The position numbers and the translations under genes are program-made. A stretch of DNA of 63,756 bases, taken from NCBI GenBank assembly GCA_002493635.1, contig DKZL01000066.1, forward strand, positions 1 to 63,756, in the 5' to 3' direction. Numbering within the stretch: the first letter of the stretch is position 1; each line of letters opens with the position of its first letter. Shown piece by piece: positions 17,528-25,663 of this stretch. The stretch comes from Ruminococcaceae bacterium UBA7075. GTDB lineage: Bacteria > Bacillota > Clostridia > Oscillospirales > Acutalibacteraceae. The notes beneath the pieces were generated by a model. That model was not told where the DNA came from, searched no databases, and saw nothing but the letters and a program-made list of their open reading frames with translations.

Positions 17528-19411
17528 ATGGCAAAAACTGAATTTAAGTCGGAGTCAAAAAGACTTCTTGACCTGATGATTAATTCAATTTATACTCACA
17601 AGGAGATTTTTTTAAGAGAGATTATCTCAAACGCAAGCGACGCTATTGACAAGCTCTGCTTTATTTCGCTTACTGATGACAAGGTTGGAATGGACAGAAG
17701 CGATTTTAAGATTACAATCAATGCTGACAAAGAAAACCGCATACTTACTATCACCGATAATGGTATCGGTATGGACAAGGACGATTTGGAAAACAACCTT
17801 GGTACAATTGCGTCCTCAGGTTCTTACAAATTCAAGAATGAAATGGAAGAAAAGCAGGACGATATTGATATTATCGGTCAGTTCGGTGTAGGCTTCTATT
17901 CAGCGTTTATGGTTGCAAAAAAGATTACCGTAAACACCAAAAAGTATGGCTGTGACACTGCGTATTGCTGGCAGTCAAGCGGTGCTGACGGCTATACTAT
18001 TGATGAAATCAGCAAAGACAATGCAGGAACAGAAATCATCCTTGAAATTAAGGATAATACTGATGAAGAAAATTATGATGAATTTCTTGAGCAGTACAGG
18101 ATTCAGGGACTTGTAAAAAAATACTCTGATTATATCCGCTATCCTATTGAAATGGATATGACAAAAAGCAGAGTTAAGGAAGAAACAAAGGACAGCGACA
18201 AGCCTGAATATGAGGACTATACAGAAACCGAAACTCTTAACAGTATGGTACCAATCTGGCAGAGAAGAAAGCAAGATGTTGAACAGGATGAATACGACAA
18301 CTTCTATAAAGAGAAGTTTATGGCTATGGATAAGCCTTTGCGTACAATCGTAACATCTGTTGAAGGTGTTGTAACCTACAAGGCTTTGCTGTTTATTCCG
18401 TCCTCTGCCCCATACGATTACTACACAAAAGAATACAAAAAGGGACTACAACTCTACTCAAGCGGCGTGCTTATTATGGAAAACTGCGAGGAGCTTTTGC
18501 CCGAGCATTTCCGCTTTGTAAGAGGTATTGTTGACAGTGCCGACCTTTCTCTCAACATTTCAAGAGAAATGCTCCAGCACGACCGTCACCTTCTGACTAT
18601 TGCACAAAATATTGAAAAGAAGATTAAAAACGAGCTAAATGCAATGCTCACAAACGACCGTGAGAATTACGAAAAGTTCTTTACAGCATTTGGCAGACAG
18701 CTTAAATACGGCGTTGTAGCTGATTACGGTATGCACAAGGAAGGCTTGCAGAATCTTCTGATGTTCTATTCTTCAACAGAGAAAAAACTCGTAACTCTTG
18801 ATGAATATGTTGACAGAATGAAGGAAGAACAGAAATTCATTTACTTTGCAACAGGTGAAAGTGCCGCTGCTATTGATACTCTTCCACAGACAGAGCTTCT
18901 CCGTTCAAAGGGCTTTGAAATTCTTTACTGTACGGAAGATGTTGATGAATTTGTTATGCAGACGCTTATGCAGTACAAGGAGAAAAAATTCTGCTCTGCA
19001 ACAAATGATGACCTTGGCATTGACAATGACGATAATAAGGATGAGAAGAAGGAAGAAAATGACGCACTTCTCACTTTTGTAAAAGAAACACTCGGCGACA
19101 AGGTTGCAGAGGTTACGGCATCCAAAAAGCTTGTATCTCACCCAGTATGCCTTACTGCTAAGGGCGGAATTTCATTTGAAATGGAAAAGTACTTCAACGC
19201 CGTTCAGCCCAACTCAGGTATGAAGGCACAAAGAGTGCTTGAACTTAATATGAATCACTCCGCTGTTAATACAATGGCTTCACTTATTGAAACCGACATT
19301 GAAAAAGCAAAGAAATACGCTGAGGTGCTCTATTGTCAGGCAATTCTGATTGCAGGCTTCCCTCTTGAGAACCCATCAGAATACACCGATCTCGTCTGCT
19401 CCCTAATGTAA
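17528..19411 (+). CDS. htpG: Molecular chaperone HtpG (bacterial Hsp90)
   Basis: An ATP-dependent chaperone dimer of the cytoplasm. At 627 residues it is full length. The N-terminal GHKL ATPase domain shows LREIISNASDAIDKL (the Mg-binding Asn), DNGIGM and GQFGVGFYSAF. The middle domain carries the catalytic-loop Arg region (LNISREMLQHDRHL), and the C-terminal dimerisation domain begins near residue 500. AAAGGAAG precedes the ATG. It appears monocistronic. The 161-bp repeat element sits directly upstream, and no CIRCE element is seen. Confidence 0.96.
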   Translation: MAKTEFKSESKRLLDLMINSIYTHKEIFLREIISNASDAIDKLCFISLTDDKVGMDRSDFKITINADKENRILTITDNGIGMDKDDLENNLGTIASSGSYKFKNEMEEKQDDIDIIGQFGVGFYSAFMVAKKITVNTKKYGCDTAYCWQSSGADGYTIDEISKDNAGTEIILEIKDNTDEENYDEFLEQYRIQGLVKKYSDYIRYPIEMDMTKSRVKEETKDSDKPEYEDYTETETLNSMVPIWQRRKQDVEQDEYDNFYKEKFMAMDKPLRTIVTSVEGVVTYKALLFIPSSAPYDYYTKEYKKGLQLYSSGVLIMENCEELLPEHFRFVRGIVDSADLSLNISREMLQHDRHLLTIAQNIEKKIKNELNAMLTNDRENYEKFFTAFGRQLKYGVVADYGMHKEGLQNLLMFYSSTEKKLVTLDEYVDRMKEEQKFIYFATGESAAAIDTLPQTELLRSKGFEILYCTEDVDEFVMQTLMQYKEKKFCSATNDDLGIDNDDNKDEKKEENDALLTFVKETLGDKVAEVTASKKLVSHPVCLTAKGGISFEMEKYFNAVQPNSGMKAQRVLELNMNHSAVNTMASLIETDIEKAKKYAEVLYCQAILIAGFPLENPSEYTDLVCSLM

Positions 19412-19459
19412 TATTTTTTATCACGCTTCATAAGTTAAACTGATATTATAATATTGCGG

Positions 19460-19557
19460 CCCGAAGATTTACTTCGTCTTTAAGGTAACAATTCATACTT
19501 CACAATTAAAGCATTGTGAACTTGGATATTACCAATAAACAGAAGTTTATCTTCGGG
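19460..19557. repeat. Large imperfect hairpin of the CCCGAAG repeat family
   Basis: Outer arms CCCGAAGATTTACTTC and GAAGTTTATCTTCGGG, then AAGGTAA/TTACC, and an inner TTCACAAT-TAAAGC-ATTGTGAA. Related words occur at 6483, 46302 and 63457. It lies between htpG and the Fic gene and could serve as the htpG terminator. Confidence 0.65.
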
Positions 19558-19668
19558 TCGTTTTCATTTAAAAACATTGACTCATAATAATAGGAATATT
19601 ATAATATAAAACAGAAGAATTTCCTATAAAGTAAATAATTATAAATACATTTTGATTGGAGCTATAAA

Positions 19669-20331
19669 ATGAGATTCACCGATAAATACAATTTAACCCC
19701 TGAGCAAAGTATATTTCTTGCCAAGAAGAAATGGGATGAAAATGTTTACTGTGGAATGAAGATGGAAAACCGAGCAGTAACCTTTCCGCAAACCAGAACT
19801 ATATTAAACGGTGTAAATGTACCGAATGTACTGATTGATGATATACAGGCAATACTTAATATGCGTGATGCCTGGAAATTTCTTTTAAGCACTGTCAAAG
19901 AACCTGTAACTCTTGAATATATGTGTAAGCTCAACGAGTATATAGCAAGGAATGAAGCACTGGAATGGGGCAAATTACGCACCGGAACGGTCGGCATCTC
20001 AGGCACAGAATATGTACCGCCCATTCCTAAGCAGGAGCAGGTAGAACAGGAGCTTGAAGAAATTCTGAATACCGACACTTCATCAACAGAAAAGGCTTTA
20101 TCCGCTTTTGTCTGGGGTACACGAGGTCAATTTTTCTGGGACGGCAACAAGCGCACAAGCCTGACCTTGGCTAATAAGATTTTAATCACGTCAGGCTCAG
20201 GAATATTAACAATAACAGATAAGTATATGGAACAGTTCAATACTCTTTTGCTTGATTACTATAACACAGGCAAAAGTGACGAATTAAAAAAGTTTCTTTA
20301 TGAAAACGCAATTCAGGGAATCAGCATATAA
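19669..20331 (+). CDS. Fic/DOC family protein with altered active-site motif
   Basis: Fic proteins usually transfer AMP or a related group to target proteins through the motif HxFx(D/E)GNxR. Here the motif reads QFFWDGNKR (Gln154 to Arg162): everything is kept except the catalytic His, which is Gln (codon CAA at 20128). The protein is 220 residues, all helical in character, with GTVGISGTEYVPP forming the usual beta-hairpin (flap) segment. The ATG follows GGAGC with good spacing. No antitoxin gene is adjacent, and no S/TxxxE(G/N) inhibitory motif is obvious. With the His lost it may be inactive in AMP transfer, a binding protein, or use another chemistry. It is a single gene followed by a post-stop repeat. 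Confidence 0.82.
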   Translation: MRFTDKYNLTPEQSIFLAKKKWDENVYCGMKMENRAVTFPQTRTILNGVNVPNVLIDDIQAILNMRDAWKFLLSTVKEPVTLEYMCKLNEYIARNEALEWGKLRTGTVGISGTEYVPPIPKQEQVEQELEEILNTDTSSTEKALSAFVWGTRGQFFWDGNKRTSLTLANKILITSGSGILTITDKYMEQFNTLLLDYYNTGKSDELKKFLYENAIQGISI

Positions 20332-20425
20332 AAGCAGCCGGTGGGCTGCAATTATTCGTGCAGAAAGCATCATATTAAAAATAACTCCTATGCCCGAGCG
20401 CAGACGAACAATTTCCTATAAAGTA
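20332..20425 (+). repeat. Post-stop repeat copy 2
   Basis: Starts immediately after the Fic stop codon. It has the same opening hairpin GCAGCC-GGT-GGGCTGC, then GCAGAAAGCATCATAT, CTATGCCCGAG and CAATTTCCTATAAAGTAAAA. Confidence 0.85.
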
Positions 20426-20432
20426 AAATTAA

Positions 20433-20470
20433 AAAAGGTTGTATCAAAAGCTAAAGATACAACCTTTTTT
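20433..20470. terminator. Convergent terminator
   Basis: Inverted pair AAAAAAGGTTGTATC / GATACAACCTTTTTT around AAAAGCTAAA, between the Fic gene and the zinc-ribbon gene; T-runs on both strands. Confidence 0.75.
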
Positions 20471-20485
20471 ATATGTGTTTTAATA

Positions 20486-20905
20486 TTACAATTTCCAACC
20501 GCAATGTGAACATTCCGGATTTCCTTTATCAATATACTTATTCTTCTTATTGCACTGAGGACAAGTCCATAAATCTTTACTTTCTGCATTGGATAAATCA
20601 TCACCGGTTTTATGTATTTTTGCATTATTCGTTTCATAAGAAGTATTATCTACTTCATATAACTTTTCATTGTCTGTTTCAGAGGTTTCACCGCTTATTT
20701 TTCTAAGTAAGTCTATTATTTCTCCAAAACCATATAACAAAAATGAACCAATCCAAGAAAGCAATGATCCTCCTAAAATTACTATGATACCAAGTAACCC
20801 AAATTCATTGGATAACATTATGCCAATAATAAAACTAATAATAATTCCAATTATAGTTATTACTATTGCAAGTTTTTTTATTTTTCCTCCAATATTCTCA
20901 AACAT
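20486..20905 (-). CDS. Membrane protein with C-terminal zinc ribbon
   Basis: A 139-residue protein: two membrane helices (about residues 12-33 and 36-60), a polar linker, and a C-terminal zinc ribbon CPQCNKKN..CSHCGW (two CxxC knuckles). No family name is recognised. AAAGGGGGA precedes the ATG. It is divergent from the HTH gene at 21011, and its consensus promoter contains an inverted-repeat operator, so repression by that regulator is the natural inference. Confidence 0.72.
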   Translation of the reverse strand: MFENIGGKIKKLAIVITIIGIIISFIIGIMLSNEFGLLGIIVILGGSLLSWIGSFLLYGFGEIIDLLRKISGETSETDNEKLYEVDNTSYETNNAKIHKTGDDLSNAESKDLWTCPQCNKKNKYIDKGNPECSHCGWKL

Positions 20906-20925
20906 AAATATCCCCCTTTTCTAAA

Positions 20926-20982
20926 ATACTACATATGTTGTATTTTTAAAAGTATTATACATCATTCGTTGTATTATGTCAA
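20926..20982 (-). promoter_or_regulatory. Promoter with two matching operators upstream of the zinc-ribbon gene
   Basis: Minus strand: TTGACA (20977-20982), a 17-bp spacer, TATAAT (20954-20959). Two similar inverted repeats lie at 20926-20943 (ATACTACATATGTTGTAT) and 20957-20974 (ATACATCATTCGTTGTAT), centres 31 bp apart. The second fills the space between -35 and -10; the first covers the region just after the expected start of transcription. Both share ATAC..TTGTAT. Confidence 0.75.
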
Positions 20983-21010
20983 TAGATATTTAAAAATTTG
21001 GAGGATATAT

Positions 21011-21229
21011 ATGCCATACTATCAACGATTGCGTGATTTAAGAGAAGATAATGACCTTACACAAACTCAACTTGTTCAAAAGCTAAATATGCATAAAACT
21101 ACCTATACAAATTATGAGCAGGGCAAAAGAGATATGCCCTTTGAAATAGCTATAAAAATTGCAAAATTCTATAATGTATCACTTGATTATCTTGCAGGGC
21201 TAACAAATGAATATCGTAAACTAAAATAA
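21011..21229 (+). CDS. Small XRE-type HTH transcription regulator
   Basis: A 72-residue protein that is almost only a Cro/C1-type helix-turn-helix: LREDNDLTQTQLVQKLNMHK, then TTYTNYEQGKRDMP and the C-terminal SLDYLAGLTNEY. GGAGG lies seven bases before the ATG at 21011; the frame is open further up, without a better site. It is divergent from the zinc-ribbon gene and very similar in sequence and arrangement to the regulator at 53933. It likely binds the paired palindromes in the shared intergenic region. Confidence 0.88.
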   Translation: MPYYQRLRDLREDNDLTQTQLVQKLNMHKTTYTNYEQGKRDMPFEIAIKIAKFYNVSLDYLAGLTNEYRKLK

Positions 21230-21258
21230 GGGTTACTTGTTTTGAACAAGTAACCCTT
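21228..21258. terminator. Bidirectional terminator, HTH gene / ilvC
   Basis: A perfect 13-bp stem AAGGGTTACTTGT / ACAAGTAACCCTT with a 5-nt loop, starting within the HTH stop codon; T-rich on the minus side. Confidence 0.8.
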
Positions 21259-21297
21259 TAATGTTATGTATTAATCAAAAAGCTGTTAAACAACAAA

Positions 21298-22338
21298 TTA
21301 GTTGTTGATGAGCTTATCCTCGTCAGACCAACTGTAGAGCTTTCTAACTTCTTCACCGATTGTTTCGGCAGGAACTTCAGCAGCGAGCTTTCTCATAGCC
21401 TTGAAGTGAACCTGAGCACCTGCGTCTGACATATCGAGGAGGAAGTTCTTAGCGAATGTACCGTCCTGAATATCTGTGAGAACCTGCTTCATAGCCTTCT
21501 TAGTTTCGTCTGTGATAATCTTTGGACCTGTGATATAGTCACCAAACTCAGCAGTGTTAGAAATAGAATATCTCATACCTGCAAAGCCTGACTGATAGAT
21601 AAGGTCAACTATGAGCTTCATCTCGTGAATACACTCAAAGTAAGCGTTTCTTGGGTCATAACCAGCCTCGCAAAGTGTTTCAAAGCCTGCCTGCATAAGT
21701 GCGCAAACACCGCCGCAAAGAACAGCCTGCTCACCAAAGAGATCTGTTTCTGTTTCTGTTCTGAATGTTGTTTCAAGAACACCTGCTCTTGCACCGCCGA
21801 TACCGAGTGCATATGCAAGTGCGATATCCTTAGCCTGACCTGTAGCATCCTGCTCAACAGCAACAAGACATGGAACACCCTTGCCAACCTGATACTCTGA
21901 ACGAACTGTGTGACCAGGTCCCTTTGGAGCAACCATTGTAACGTCAACATCAGCAGGAGCCTTGATGCAGCCGAAGTGAACGTTGAAGCCGTGAGCAAAC
22001 ATAATCATATTGCCTGCTTCAAGGTTTGGCTCAATGTCATTCTTGTAGAGAGCAGCCTGCTTCTCGTCATTGATAAGAATCATAATAATGTCAGCCTGCT
22101 TTGCAGCCTCAGCAGCTGTATATACCTTAAAGCCCTGAGCCTCTGCCTTTGCCCATGACTTGCTTCCCTTGTAAAGACCGATAATTACATTGCAGCCTGA
22201 TTCCTTAAGGTTGAGTGCGTGTGCGTGGCCCTGGCTGCCGTAGCCGATGATAGCAATAGTCTTGCCGTCGAGCAAAGAAAGGTTGCAATCTGACTGATAA
22301 TAAATTGGAGCCTTCATGTTTTCTCTGTAGTCTTTCAT
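21298..22338 (-). CDS. ilvC: Ketol-acid reductoisomerase
   Basis: Second step of valine and isoleucine synthesis: Mg- and NAD(P)H-dependent isomeroreduction of acetolactate or acetohydroxybutyrate. It is 346 residues, class I (short form). The nucleotide-binding Rossmann motif is IIGYGSQGHAHALNLKESG and the metal-binding segment is ETETDLFGEQAVLCGG. GGAGG precedes the ATG. It is the last gene of ilvB-ilvN-ilvC; the 59-nt gap to ilvN contains only the ribosome site. Confidence 0.97.
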   Translation of the reverse strand: MKDYRENMKAPIYYQSDCNLSLLDGKTIAIIGYGSQGHAHALNLKESGCNVIIGLYKGSKSWAKAEAQGFKVYTAAEAAKQADIIMILINDEKQAALYKNDIEPNLEAGNMIMFAHGFNVHFGCIKAPADVDVTMVAPKGPGHTVRSEYQVGKGVPCLVAVEQDATGQAKDIALAYALGIGGARAGVLETTFRTETETDLFGEQAVLCGGVCALMQAGFETLCEAGYDPRNAYFECIHEMKLIVDLIYQSGFAGMRYSISNTAEFGDYITGPKIITDETKKAMKQVLTDIQDGTFAKNFLLDMSDAGAQVHFKAMRKLAAEVPAETIGEEVRKLYSWSDEDKLINN

Positions 22339-22397
22339 TTTAAAAATTCCTCCTTACCGAAAATTCGGTATGTAATATATGTTATGATGCTGTAAGA

Positions 22398-22895
22398 TTA
22401 TACCGAAACCGCTGCTGTTCCCCTGTCAATAGCGATAGTACCGGTTCTCACAATCTCACGGATACCATAAGGCTTAAGTAAGTCAATTAAAGTATTTACA
22501 CGGTTTGCACATTCGCAGTACTCAACCGTAACGCAGCTTGGAGCAACGTCAACAATTTTTGCCTGCATAATTTCAACCGTTTGAATGATTTCCGCTCTCT
22601 TGGCAGCGGCACAATGAACCTTGATTAAAATAAGCTCACGGCTTATAAAATCGCCCTCATTCAGACGCTTTACCTTGATAACGGGAATCAGCTTGTTAAG
22701 CTGTTTTTCAAGCTGCTCAACCACATATTCGTCACCATTTGCAATAATTGTAATTCTCGACACATTCGGGTCGTTTGTAACACCCACTGCAAGTGAGTCA
22801 ATATTAAATCCTCGACGGGAGAAAAGACCTGAAATCTTTGAAAGAACGCCCGCCTGATTTTCAACAAGAATAGATAATGTATACTGCATTTTCAC
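22398..22895 (-). CDS. ilvN: Acetolactate synthase small (regulatory) subunit
   Basis: A 165-residue regulatory subunit. The N-terminal ACT domain (YTLSILVENQAGVLSKISGL, residues about 4-75) normally binds valine for feedback inhibition of the large subunit; the C-terminal half is the ALS_ss_C domain. The start follows the ilvB stop by six bases, suggesting coupled translation. Confidence 0.95.
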   Translation of the reverse strand: MKMQYTLSILVENQAGVLSKISGLFSRRGFNIDSLAVGVTNDPNVSRITIIANGDEYVVEQLEKQLNKLIPVIKVKRLNEGDFISRELILIKVHCAAAKRAEIIQTVEIMQAKIVDVAPSCVTVEYCECANRVNTLIDLLKPYGIREIVRTGTIAIDRGTAAVSV

Positions 22896-22901
22896 ACCTC
22901 A

Positions 22902-24524
22902 TTAAATAGACGGAGTATCAGGGTAAACATTACAAACCAGAATAAACGGTTTGTCGGAATCAACAATACCCTTGATAATTTCTTCTGCTTCTTCGTTTGA
23001 GTTAGCCTCGGCGTGGTCGATTCCGTATGCGTCGGCAATCTTCAAAAAGTCGGGGTCACCATTAAGAATTGTAGCAGAGTGACGACAGTCATACAACTTG
23101 TCCTGAAGTTCTCTTACCATTCCCAGACGGGTGTTGCGCATAATAATGATTTTTATGTTCAGATTATTACCTGCAATGGTTGCAAGCTCGTTTAAGCTCA
23201 TCTGAAAACTTCCGTCACCGCAGATTACGATAACATCTCTTGTAGGTCTGGCAAACTTTGCACCGACTGCCGCAGGAATTGAGTAACCCATTGTTCCCAT
23301 ACCGCCGGTTGTAAGGAATCTTCCCTCACGAATGCGGAAGTTATTTGCACACCAGATCTGATTCTGACCTACGTCGGCAACCAGAATTGCCTTTGAGTGG
23401 AACATTGCACTGAGGTTGCCCACAAGTGAACGAGGCTCAACATAGCCGTCAAACTTTTTCGGCACTCTTTTCATATCCTTCTGATATGATTTTACGGTTT
23501 CGCTCCACTGCTTCTCAACAACAAAATCGCCGATTTCGTCGCTTAATTTATTCATAACATCACGCATATCGCCTACAATCGGAATTTCTGTCTTAACATT
23601 CTTTCCGATTTCAGCAGGGTCAATGTCAATGTGAATGACTGTATTTTTCTCGCTCATCTGGTTTGGAGCAGCAACTGCCCTGTCACCAAGTCTTGCACCG
23701 CATACAATCACAAGGTCAGCCTCGTGAAGTGCACGGTTTGCAATTGCCGTTCCGTGAGTTCCGAGCATACCAAGATAAAGTTCGTGGTCGCTCGGCATAA
23801 CACCGATACCCATCATAGTTGAAATGAGCGGAATTCTTGTTTTATCAACAAATGCCTGAATCTTCAGCTTTACGCCTGAGCTTAAAACACCACCGCCTGC
23901 AACAATGACAGGACGCTTGCTGTTCTTTATAGCTTCTACTGCACGCTTTACCTGAACAGCGTGACCTTTTGTATTGGGTTTGTATCCTATAATGTTGACG
24001 GTTTCAGGGTAAACAAACTCGTCAATGCAATTTTCCTGAATATCCTGAGGAATATCAATCAATACAGGGCCCTGACGACCTGTTGAGGCAATATGAAAAG
24101 CCTCCTTAAAAACACGAGGCAAGTCCTCGGTTTTTTTGACGAGATAGCTATGCTTTACAAAAGGCTCGCACGCACCGGTAATGTCAGCCTCCTGAAAAAC
24201 ATCTCTGCCGAGCAAATCGCTCTTTACCTGACCTGTTATGGCAACCATAGGAATAGAATCCATATATGCGGTTGCAATACCTGTTATCAGGTTTGTTGCA
24301 CCCGGTCCGGAGGTGGCAACACATACGCCCGGTCTGCCGCTGCATCTTGCATAGCCGCTTGCCGCATGAGCTGCATTCTGCTCTTCACGCACAAGGATAT
24401 GCTCAATGCTCGAATCATAAATTTTATCGTAAAACGGGCAAATTGCCGCACCGGGATAACCAAAGACGACCTTAACGCCCTCAGCCTCCAAACATTTTAC
24501 CATAATTTCAGCACCGCTAATCAT
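22902..24524 (-). CDS. ilvB: Acetolactate synthase large (catalytic) subunit
   Basis: A thiamine-diphosphate enzyme condensing pyruvate with pyruvate or 2-oxobutyrate. It is 540 residues. The N-terminal TPP domain contains the catalytic Glu in HILVREEQNAAHAASGYAR, the middle domain binds FAD, and the C-terminal TPP motif GDGSFQMSLNEL..NN is intact. GGAGGGAC precedes the ATG. First gene of ilvBNC. There is no T-box in the leader of about 70 nt, so control is probably by a DNA-binding protein. Confidence 0.96.
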   Translation of the reverse strand: MISGAEIMVKCLEAEGVKVVFGYPGAAICPFYDKIYDSSIEHILVREEQNAAHAASGYARCSGRPGVCVATSGPGATNLITGIATAYMDSIPMVAITGQVKSDLLGRDVFQEADITGACEPFVKHSYLVKKTEDLPRVFKEAFHIASTGRQGPVLIDIPQDIQENCIDEFVYPETVNIIGYKPNTKGHAVQVKRAVEAIKNSKRPVIVAGGGVLSSGVKLKIQAFVDKTRIPLISTMMGIGVMPSDHELYLGMLGTHGTAIANRALHEADLVIVCGARLGDRAVAAPNQMSEKNTVIHIDIDPAEIGKNVKTEIPIVGDMRDVMNKLSDEIGDFVVEKQWSETVKSYQKDMKRVPKKFDGYVEPRSLVGNLSAMFHSKAILVADVGQNQIWCANNFRIREGRFLTTGGMGTMGYSIPAAVGAKFARPTRDVIVICGDGSFQMSLNELATIAGNNLNIKIIIMRNTRLGMVRELQDKLYDCRHSATILNGDPDFLKIADAYGIDHAEANSNEEAEEIIKGIVDSDKPFILVCNVYPDTPSI

Positions 24525-24560
24525 TATGTTTTTGTCCCTCCTATCCTTATAATTAATTTG

Positions 24561-24624
24561 ACGAATAAGTATCTTATCCTATTCGTTTACATTATATTAT
24601 ACAATAAACATCTTTAAATGTAAA
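24561..24624 (-). promoter_or_regulatory. ilvB promoter and promoter-proximal palindrome
   Basis: Minus strand: TTTACA (24619-24624), a 17-bp spacer, TATAAT (24596-24601). An inverted repeat with arms ACGAATA and TATTCGT spans 24561-24586, about 10-35 bases into the transcript. It is a candidate operator or small leader hairpin. Confidence 0.65.
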
Positions 24625-24666
24625 GTTTTTTTCGCAGCTTAAAGAGTTTTCTTACAGTTTTCTTTT

Positions 24667-25185
24667 TCAGGATATGTTATTAATATCCGACCACTTGTGA
24701 TTGTGCAGTTCTCCCTTGTTTAAAAGCTCGGGAAAATCCCACTGTCTTAAAACCTCATATGCAGCTACTGCAACCGAATTTGAAAGATTAAGACTTCTCG
24801 CTTCGTCAATCATAGGAATACGCAGGGTGTTGTCAGGATACTTCATCAAAAGCTCCTCGGGAAGTCCCTTTGTTTCCTTACCAAACAGAAGATAACTGTT
24901 GTCGGGGTACTCAACATCAGAATATTTATGCGTGCCCTTGGTAGAGAAGAAAAAGTATGTTCCGCCCTTTGTTTTTTCAAAAAAATCGTCAATATTTTCA
25001 TAATATGTAATATCAAGGAAATGCCAGTAGTCAAGTCCGGCACGCTTGAGCTTTCTGTCATCAATCTTAAATCCTAACGGTTTTACAAGATGCAGACTTG
25101 CACCTGTTGCGGCGCAGGTGCGTGCAATATTGCCTGTATTCTGAGGAATTTCAGGCTCAACCAGCACTAAATTTAATTTTGCCAA
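24667..25185 (-). CDS. trmL: tRNA (cytidine/uridine-34-2'-O)-methyltransferase
   Basis: A SPOUT-fold methyltransferase of 172 residues that methylates the wobble nucleotide of certain leucine tRNAs. Family signatures: LVLVEPEIPQNTGNIARTCA at the N-terminus, the knot segment YLLFGKETKGLPEELL and the C-terminal RIPMIDEARSLNLSNSVAVA (SAM-binding). It starts with TTG at 25185, with GGAGTG about nine bases upstream. It is a single gene. Confidence 0.93.
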   Translation of the reverse strand: MAKLNLVLVEPEIPQNTGNIARTCAATGASLHLVKPLGFKIDDRKLKRAGLDYWHFLDITYYENIDDFFEKTKGGTYFFFSTKGTHKYSDVEYPDNSYLLFGKETKGLPEELLMKYPDNTLRIPMIDEARSLNLSNSVAVAAYEVLRQWDFPELLNKGELHNHKWSDINNIS

Positions 25186-25320
25186 AACTTTATCACTCCG
25201 ATTTTAATTTGAACTGTTTATTTGAATTATAAATCGTCAACAATAATATTGCAAGTTTTATCTTGTAATTTTATTTTTTTAAATATGTTTAGTAAAAGTA
25301 TTTGAAGGGGTGACAGATTT

Positions 25321-25503
25321 ATGAGTTCAAGACCAATGATGAATTTGGTAAAAGGTGCAGCTATTGGTATGGCGGCAGGACTTGCAGTAGGTTATATGAG
25401 TAAAAAAACTATTGACGATAACCCAAAGATGAAACGCAAGGAACACAAAGCAATGCAGGCGCTTGAGTCGCTTATGGACACCGCACAATATATGTTTAAG
25501 TAG
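25321..25503 (+). CDS. Small Gly-rich protein of unknown function
   Basis: A 60-residue protein with a GAAIGMAAGLAVGYM stretch (about residues 12-26), a possible glycine-zipper membrane helix, and a charged C-terminal half. GAAGGGGTG precedes the ATG. The stop codon lies inside the start of post-stop repeat copy 3. No family recognised. Confidence 0.65.
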   Translation: MSSRPMMNLVKGAAIGMAAGLAVGYMSKKTIDDNPKMKRKEHKAMQALESLMDTAQYMFK

Positions 25504-25610
25504 CAGCCGGTGGGCTGGCAACCAGTGGGTTGCTTTTGTCCGGGCAAATAGGTTTAATATTATTATACACTTCTATGCCCGAATGATTTAACAGCATTTT
25601 TCTATAAGAC
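25502..25610 (+). repeat. Post-stop repeat copy 3 (variant opening)
   Basis: The opening AGCAGCCGGTGGGCTG overlaps the TAG stop of the preceding gene. It is followed by a second similar hairpin (GGCAACCAGTGGGTTGC), then TCCGGGCAAATAG, TTCTATGCCCGAATGATTTAACAGC and TTTTCTATAAGACAAAA. It is longer than the other copies because of the doubled opening hairpin. Confidence 0.8.
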
Positions 25611-25648
25611 AAAAAGCTCCGTAATCCTGATTGAATTACGGAGTTTTT
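25611..25648. terminator. Bidirectional terminator
   Basis: Stem CTCCGTAAT / ATTACGGAG flanked by AAAAA and TTTTT; it serves the small gene on the plus strand and the M23 gene on the minus strand. Confidence 0.85.
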
Positions 25649-25663
25649 ATTTATTAATATATG

